Source of the DNA: Spisula solida
Lineage: Eukaryota; Mollusca; Bivalvia; Venerida; Mactridae
Length of the DNA stretch: 64,000 bases
Assembly (NCBI GenBank): GCA_947247005.1
Contig: OX365953.1
Location: 1,617,001 to 1,681,000, forward strand
Reading direction: 5' to 3'
Shown here piece after piece: positions 57,370 to 64,000 of this stretch. The first letter of the stretch is position 1; each line of letters begins with the position of its first letter. The position numbers and the translations under genes were made by a program. Below the pieces are notes generated by a model that saw nothing but the letters and a program-made list of their open reading frames with translations, did not search any database and was not told the origin of the DNA.

Positions 57370-58500
57370 GAGTTAAAGCCCCGTTAATATATTAGAACTG
57401 GACTATCATACAAAATGTAAAGTGTTATATGGCAACTACACTCAGAACATATTATTAGTATATGTATCAAACGAGGTCAATTTATCGAATGAATCAGTTT
57501 AATGGATAATTTAATAGTGACCTATCTTTCGGAAAGACATTTGGGGCATCCGCCCAATTACCTGGGAGTATGTGAATCGTGACAGTTTGGCTATTCCCGT
57601 ATTAATTGGTAAATAAAAACTCTAGAATACACCAACCCTATTCTCCGTGGAACTTGTATTCGTCATTATAACCAGGGCCGATTTCTTGCAGACTTTGCAG
57701 TGTTTACAATGTTCTCGTGTGTGTCTTTTGTTCTTTTTTGTTGAGTGCTGCAGTCCCTGCTCGGATTTGTTATTATCCTTTCATTCGTAACTAGTATATT
57801 GACCTACTAAAATTATAATATACAGATAAATGATGTTTACCCTTTCAACAGTTTTCCCCTTCCGACAATGTTGAATGGATGCCGAACAATTTTCATTTAT
57901 ATACTTAGATCAGAAACATCCGTTCTATACACCGCATATTAATACCTCACGCTTCCGGCCATTTCAGACATTTATTAGAGATAGATTAGATAGATTATTA
58001 ACGTAATCACATTACCAAATGATTGACGTCTTGTTAATAAACTCGTAACACTAGATTTATACATACTTGTTGTAAAGAGAATTAGAACATTAATTTGATA
58101 TTCGTCTAAGTAATATTTATTTTCTGTTATACCTTAGTTTACGCGGATGACCTTTAAAAGACGACATTAATTGCTGTTAATGTTTTATCGTGTCAAGCTG
58201 TATTATAACTCCGTAACATAAACAGGATTGTCATTTTATTAGTTTACTCATACAATTCGATTTGTAATATGTTCCATATTGCTTTAAGGTATTTTCTCGA
58301 TGACACCATGTGTTATTCCAGACCAATAACATTTAAATTCTTAAAAAAACACGTGAGAATTACATTTATGTAGATTAGGATAAAATTTATTCATGTAAAT
58401 TTGATTGCTTTTACCCAATTGTACAATTTCTCAAAGAATTTATTTATTTTCAATTCAAATTCAATTCAATTATTTCAATTTCCGCTATTGAATACATCGG
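57370..58500. repeat. Sub-block W3 of the triplication
   Basis: It matches W1 (45490-46690) along its length: GGTAAATAAAAACTCTAGAA, GAGTGCTGCAGTCCCTGCTC, CCTTCCGACAATGTTGAA, TTTACGCGGATGACCTTTAA and TCTCGATGACACCATGTGTT. It ends about 150 bp beyond the 3' side of the lectin pseudogene. Confidence 0.85.
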
Positions 58501-58543
58501 GAATACTTAGCGTGTCTGTATAAGTCAATCTATTGACTTATAA

Positions 58544-58590
58544 ACGTCCGACAATCAAACGTCCGACAAACACACGTCCGACAAATACGG
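58544..58590. repeat. 15-bp tandem repeat, three copies
   Basis: ACGTCCGACAA.CA repeated three times just downstream of the lectin stop codon. Confidence 0.85.
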
Positions 58591-58643
58591 CGTGGTTATC
58601 TCAGTCGTACGGTCAATATTACAGTTCTGGTTATAGTTGTACA

Positions 58644-59631
58644 TTAGACCTCGAGTAGTTTCCTTTTACACACAAATGTTATTTGCACACACATGCTATC
58701 ATCCCACACTCCATTTCGATTTACTAGAGCTACCATACAATGTTGGTGACTACCTGCATTGTCTGGTTGTCCTGGCAACCAGCTACTAGTATTGTTTGGA
58801 ATGGGCTCCTGACTACTTTTGTATTCCACACAACTGGATAGCATCTTGCCAACTAATTGCTTCGGTCTTGCAAAAGTAGTAACAATAGTCGAGGTACTGG
58901 TACCATCCGGTAGAGCAGAAATTTAACCAACGCTGTTCCAGGATATTTCTCGTATTAGCTTTAATAGTGTCTTCCATGTCCGTTTTCATATTCACTATTA
59001 GTTGAAAAACTTGATCAGTTTCAGCCTTTATCATCATTTCCGATTCCAACGCTTTTAAGCGATGTAACACTTGCTCATGTTTGTCCTCATTGTCTTCAAT
59101 GTCCGCTTTCAGATTATCTTGTAGTTGTTGCAGATTATCAGTTTCAGCTTTGCCTAGTCGTAACAAGTTTATTTCTGATTCCAATGATTTTAAGCGATTT
59201 ACCACTTGCCCCTGCTTGTCCAATTGTTGATTATTGAATCTCACAATTGCTTCAATCTTTTGCTCTATTTCTTCTAATCTTTCATCAACACCTTTAATCT
59301 TGTTTGAATGCGTTGCTGTAGTAACTTTGACTGTTCCCTTGAAATCCTGGAATCCCTTGTAGATCATATGTATGCGGTCACTATTGGCTGCTATGGTATC
59401 TATGTAGGAGTGGTCCGTGTCCAGGTTTGGGTTAACTGTGTCCAGGTTATCTTTTAATGCTTTGTCTTCTCCGGTTTTGTCTTCTCCAATGCATCTACAA
59501 CTAGAAGAGGACTGATTGCGACTGAATGTCTTGTGAATATCCTTTATATCCGTCCTGACATTCACCATGTCTAGAAGCACCGCATCTAACTGAATCGTTG
59601 GAATAAGCATGGATGCCTGCCCTGTGACATT
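58644..59631 (-). pseudogene. Coiled-coil C-type lectin, lectin domain broken by internal deletion and frameshift
   Basis: Frame 1 (stop at 58813, first ATG 59608-59610) gives 265 residues: an N-terminal part with SSSSCRCIG, a long heptad-rich coiled coil (about residues 95-225), then the start of a C-type lectin domain (C232, WYQYLDYCYYF 236-246, SWQDAIQLC 253-261). The same strand, other frame (58644-58844), supplies the end of such a domain: WLPGQPDN, then C36, WDD 47-49, C52 and C59. The middle (about 40-45 residues, including the usual WIGL core) is absent, and the two halves are out of frame, so no full domain can be made from this exon. There is no room for an intron between them. QPD usually goes with galactose-type binding. 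No signal peptide lies in frame; an AG at 59632-59633 preceding NVTGQAS suggests an upstream signal-peptide exon, unseen. Sub-block W copies lie on both sides (57370-58500 and 60240-60490). Confidence 0.82.
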
Positions 59632-60239
59632 CTAAGAACCAGTACCCTGCCGTCAACTTCCATACCAAATTAATACCAATACAATGTCCATAAGGCAGCA
59701 ATCGTTTAAACAACTGGCGTTATTAACATCTGTTAGAGGATGTTGCATTGTAAGGTTAACGTTTTAAACACATTTAACTGACATACCATGATAGAAAGCG
59801 TGCTGATAATAATGGCGAGGTAAAAAGCATGGTTACCAGGCTTTCGTGATTCATTAACATGCTCGTGTTATTCTTTAACACCTCAATGCAGGAGGGTATA
59901 TGCAGAGAACAACATTTAGTAACATTATGTTTCCTTGATCTCAGAAATACGGCAATGTTTCCTGTTCATTTATTAATGTATCCTGTCGTAAAATAATTCC
60001 GTAACTTATAATGATGCGATTTCATTCACTTCTAAGTATTGTTATAACTTAATAAACTCGTATTTGGTTCGAAAATTGTAATTAACTAGACACATTCTAA
60101 ACCAATGCAAGAAGCTGCCGGCATAGACATCTAATATAAGAATAAGTAGTTTGATCTTAGTTATATTATTCTCTGTGGATTTTATCGTTTGCAATTCCGT
60201 TACCATACCGAAACCATTTACGCTATCAATAGGCATTAC
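59632..60239. other. Upstream of the lectin remnant; no promoter or signal exon identified
   Basis: I looked for a signal-peptide exon on the minus strand and saw no convincing one. The 70-codon ORF at 59501-59713 overlaps the lectin exon in another frame and is a shadow. Confidence 0.4.
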
Positions 60240-60490
60240 CTTACATAATTCGCTTGTATGATACTTATTGCTTCAAGGTATGGTCTCGATGGTATTACAG
60301 CGTATCCCAATAGCATTTATATTCTAAATAATACGAGTATTACATTTCTGAAGATCCATGGATTTAATGTATGTAAATTTGGTTGCTTCTTGGGCAATTG
60401 TAATAGTTCTCAATAAATTTATTACATTGTAACCAAAACTTCATTAATTTAGTATCTGTAATTGGATACACTTAAATACTTCACCTTCGT
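60240..60490. repeat. Partial extra copy of sub-block W
   Basis: TTATTGCTTCAAGGTATGGT, CTCGATG, TGTAAATTTGGTTGCTTCTT and CAATTGTAATAGTTCTCAAT match 46388-46560 and 58275-58440. This places the lectin remnant between two W copies and suggests it belonged to the duplicated unit. Confidence 0.75.
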
Positions 60491-61270
60491 TGTAAGTTAG
60501 AATGCCTGTGTCTGCTACGTGAATTAGGCAAAGGTTTGGCAGATGAACTATTGTAGTAAGCAAGTTTTGAATATCTTAATTAGTGTGGTTTGTTTCGCGA
60601 TCAGTAGTTTCAGAGCCACACTCGTTGTAAACAAGTACTCGTGTTGCCAACACTGAAATTATTTATAACTCTAAAATTAAATAAATTCACTGTTTTATGA
60701 TGAGAGAATGTTCTGGAAGTATGCGTGTAATAGCCTCCTTCAAATTAAACTAATTAGTAAAATACATGTATTCAAACATTAACATAAACTAACATAAATA
60801 GAGCAACTTAATCAATCGTGCATGATTAAAATATTAAACATAATATAATTGAATTGACATTACTAACAGGAATTACCATCAGTAACTAATTTCAGAGTGC
60901 AACAAATTAAAATTCCTAAAAAATACAAAACTTTGAAACTAATATGTATTTTCAAATACAATATAAGTTTCATTAGTTCGACATAACGCCCAGTCAATCA
61001 TAACAGCTCGCATGTATCCTTCAAATCTGAAAGGTATACGAAAAAGCTCAGCTTTATCTGACAAAGCTCTGTAATATCCGACAAAGCTATTTGATATACG
61101 CCCAAATTACGGTGTTGGTTGTATACGGCAAAAACCGACCGTATCTGGCAAATTTAGACGGTATCCATCAAAACTTGACAGTTTGTAACCGACATTGTGT
61201 GGTGTTTCAGATGGCGTACATCATGAAATCGGGTGCATCCTTGTGTATTTTTTGAAATGGCATGCACCAT
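60491..61270. other. Intergenic, short TATC.GACAAAGCT repeats near 61045-61100
   Basis: Only a weak short-period repetition (CTGACAAAGCT, CCGACAAAGCT) is visible. No coding sequence was recognised. Confidence 0.45.
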
Positions 61271-62022
61271 TATACACTCATTAAAAGTTATAAGTACACC
61301 AACACAGTTATTAGTGATATATGCAAACAGTGTATATCATTTTGCTTTTAGCTTGAAATATTACAAACTGTAGATCTACAACAGGTATGATATTATGTTT
61401 ATTTTAAAGTTATTATGTTTAAACATGTAAGAAGTGAAGTATTTTATGTCGCCGTATCGTAGATGTGGGGTTTATTACTTAACACACGCATGTCGAACGG
61501 TCGGCTGGTAGACTAAATGTTTTCTGATCAAAGACTTCAGAACGGTCGGACCCAGAACCTACAAATTTTAGTGGAGGTGGTTCATCATCAGTAGTTGACC
61601 CCCATTGATTTTGAGGTCGCTATGGTTCAAAGGTCAAAATTACCGTGACCTTCGAATACACAACGGTTTCTGATCCATACCAGAAGAACGGCGGGTCCTA
61701 AGATCGTAAAACTTTACATACAGGTTGCTGATTATCAAGAGAAGACTTATACACATGTGTAGGCCAATAGGACATAGGTCAAGGTCGGGATGGCCTTAAG
61801 TATACATGGCTATTCGGTTGTCATGAGACATGCATATTTTACCAACTTCTCTTGTTCTTTCTGTATTCAGAATTCACGGTTCACTGCTTAAACCAAGCCA
61901 AACACAAACATCGAATTATCGGATATTGTGGTTGTACTACTCACATTAACAAGCTATCATGTATAATAAAAAAGATACAAGCGTAACTAGTTGGTGTACT
62001 TATAACTTTTAATGAGTGTATA
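61271..62022. mobile_element. 752-bp TIR element (perfect 33-bp ends) carrying AGGTCA-type repeats
   Basis: TATACACTCATTAAAAGTTA (61271-61290) plus 13 more bases is exactly inverted at 61990-62022. The ends begin with TATA, compatible with a TA-inserting Tc1/mariner-type element. Inside (about 61515-61805) two diverged units share TTTCTGATC, AGAACGG.(C)GG and GGTCAAAGGTCA-like or GGTCAAGGTC stretches. No transposase is present. Confidence 0.85.
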
Positions 62023-62120
62023 TCGCAACGAGTGTATGATAGAAGAGAAGCCAGTTTCCCTTTCATGCTGAGCGTCTAGCAAGGGATTTCTGATACAAAA
62101 TGTACCATTTTTATTTCGTC

Positions 62121-62200
62121 TTTGGTATGACGCGGTTTGGGGTCTAACCCGGGACCTCCCGCACACGAAACGGACGCTCTACCACTAGGCTATCTTTATA
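62121..62200 (-). repeat. tRNA-derived SINE head, minus strand
   Basis: On the minus strand: GATAGCCTAGTGGTAGAGCG (A box), then GGTCCCGGGTTAGACCCC (a B-box-like stretch with an inserted base) and GCGTCATACC. It shares layout and edges with 22438-22510. Cloverleaf pairing is incomplete, so it is not called as a tRNA gene. Confidence 0.65.
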
Positions 62201-64000
62201 CGTTATATGTCTATGGTGACACAGTCTATGTACTGCAAGAGTGATACGGTTAAGTTATGTCGTATTCAGTTTTGAGCTATATCCACAGGCGATGTAAGAT
62301 AAATGAACTGAATCTATGTCAGGCTGTAGACATTCTAGTATAAATATTATCCCGACAATAAAGGAAGTCTCAGAGGGACAATCAGTGTCTGGTTAATGGT
62401 TCATGTAGCTTACATGAAGCTGGATCTGTTGTATGTCAGTTAAAATATGAGAATATAGATATTCCTCTCTCGGTCCGTCTTATTTAATTATATATTCCAA
62501 ACATCAGTCAAATCTTCGAACATATGATTTATATCAACACATCGAATACATTACTGACCATATGTCTAGATTGATTACTACATTTACGATATGCTGCGTG
62601 GTGAGATTATTTGATAAGTTTCAGCGATGGTGACTGGTTTATCGTTCAACGTTGCATAGTGTAACTGTTTCAAATTACACAACCGTCATGAGTCTTCAAT
62701 ACTCCTACTGCCAGGCAGCGGAATTGAGATACAACTTTTTTTAATTCAACTACATAAAAAGTACCACACTTTATCGTAATATGCTACATTAAGGAACCAT
62801 ACATTACACCGTTCATTGTAAGTTGCAATATATATATATGCTTACTTGGAATATTTTTCTTGTGAGGTACGATCGAACGATTTGTGTCTGTCTCTTGATA
62901 TGGATAGGCTCTGTCGCCGCCTCTGTAAAGAACTTTAAATTGTCGGTGAGCTAGAATGCACGAGTATACAGTGCAAAACGATCTGTTCGAAAGACCCCAC
63001 GTTATATGCGGCGATCAGCATTAAGCGATTAATTATAGGAAGGTACAATACAATTCCAAAATTGACTTACACTTAGAACATATTTCCAATCTTATTGTTC
63101 TCCATAAATTGATCGACATCCCTCAAATAACTGTGCAATCTTGGAAACTTGTAATCATTACCTAAAGTGACCATACTGAGCCATTAAGTGGATAAATTGT
63201 TAAACAGATTGTAGAGACGCAACGTTGGAATCGGTTTCTACTTGAATAACACCCGTAAAATTGGCGTCGATAAGAAGAATAAAACAGAAATTTGCAATTT
63301 AGAAATCTTCACACAGTGAGTACCGTGAACTATGGTTAAGCATTAACCAAAAACAGAAATTTTGTATTGACTGATTTGTTTCTTAACATATACTACTATA
63401 CTGAATTGTATTCGTTGTTTTACAATCAGTCATCAAAGCTATATTTTTGAGAACGACATTACATGATTTCTACCATACATAGATCTGAGAACAAGATAAT
63501 AAATCTCAAGATAATGAAACAAGAACAATACCAACTCTATTTTCAGACATGGGGCCGGTCCGTTCAGTCACTGTTTATTTTACCTTCAATAAATGAGTCG
63601 CATGCAGGCTGCTATGCTCGGTGCCGAAAGCAGCCTCGGAGGTACACCTGGGTAAAATCTCCAGCATTGTGCTTATACCGTAAATTTAACATTTATGATA
63701 ACTTCAACAAAGACATCATATAAAGCTAAGCGGGGCAGGTCAACGTTATTTGATATTGCTGTTAACTAACAACATCACAAGTTCGTGACATCATATTTCC
63801 ATTACCAAACATTATGCTGTACATAACACCAAATGGTTAGCTCACTTGTAGTGTCCACTGACTATTCGACAATGCTTTTCTCTACTGTCATATTCATCAC
63901 TGTCGTAGATTCAAACCTGGTACCACGACGTTTGTCAATTCGACACAATTAATATAACAGGTAAGCACATTTATTTACGCACACATTATCGGTAGTCTGG
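62201..64000. other. Intergenic to window end, no supported feature
   Basis: It contains an 86-codon ORF (63463-63723) without any recognised motif. No repeat boundary or RNA gene was seen. Confidence 0.45.

Larger units (their letters stand above)
52725..58500. repeat. Segmental triplication, copy 3 (X3-Y3-Z3-W3; satellite absent)
   Basis: X3 52725-53310; Y3 53720-55330 (AATGTAGTCCTTGACTTATA, CCCCGATGACT, TTTTAGACTGTATCTTATTG); Z3 ~55970-56350 (CATCATGTTTCCCATCGTGT, TGCAATGTTTCTTGTGTGAT); W3 57370-58500. Between Z3 and W3, where S should be, about 1 kb (56350-57360) has no satellite unit. Copy-specific insertions are at 53325-53460 and 53955-54480. Confidence 0.72.

Noticed and set aside
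58644..59631. Two separate lectin exons with an intron between them
   Set aside because: The two coding frames overlap by ~30 bp, leaving no space for an intron or for the missing lectin core.

Overview
This looks like AT-rich, gene-poor nuclear DNA from an animal, most likely a bivalve mollusc. The reasons are indirect. There is one intronless alpha/beta-hydrolase gene, one coiled-coil C-type lectin remnant, and very dense small inverted-repeat elements. There are also dispersed repeats rich in AGGTCA, of a kind I associate with bivalve genomes. The species cannot be fixed from sequence alone. Nothing bacterial (operons, Shine-Dalgarno sites, CRISPR) is visible.

Only two loci have convincing protein homology. 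The first (14517-15710, +) is an ABHD1/ABHD3-type membrane hydrolase with an intact frame. Its predicted nucleophile serine is replaced by glycine, while the Asp and His of the triad remain. It has a duplicated TATA-containing repeat upstream and two AATAAA signals downstream. The second (58644-59631, -) is a coiled-coil C-type lectin exon whose lectin domain is broken by an internal deletion and frameshift. A reverse-transcriptase-like fragment (37016-37480, -) and a few short unidentified ORFs are weaker.

Layout. 1-14 kb: intergenic DNA with a TIR element (3030-3518), a dispersed repeat family and two inverted copies of a ~0.65 kb element (7761-8444 and 11950-12571). The first copy interrupts one half of a tandem duplication, so the unoccupied site is still visible. 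14-16 kb: the hydrolase gene. 16-32 kb: a Mutator-like long-TIR element with a 9-bp target duplication (16526-17491), a foldback element, a CRE-rich minisatellite, diverged segmental duplications, a 62-bp tandem array and a pogo/Tigger-type MITE (31263-31765). 32-37 kb: a candidate 4.6 kb element with near-identical 63-bp ends that encloses AGGTCA-type repeats, a nested insertion and a 301-bp foldback MITE. 37-41 kb: the RT fragment, duplicated blocks and minisatellites.

41-58.5 kb: a ~6 kb block (sub-blocks X-Y-Z-S-W) present three times head to tail. Sub-block S carries an 86/87-bp satellite that is ~0.9 kb in copy 1, ~3.8 kb with higher-order structure in copy 2, and absent from copy 3. 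The lectin pseudogene lies at the end of copy 3. 60-64 kb: another TIR element (61271-62022), a tRNA-derived SINE head and unremarkable DNA.

The genes do not form a pathway. The main story is a duplicated, satellite-bearing region next to a broken lectin, and an intact ORF that looks like a pseudoenzyme. All coordinates of diverged repeats are by-eye estimates.
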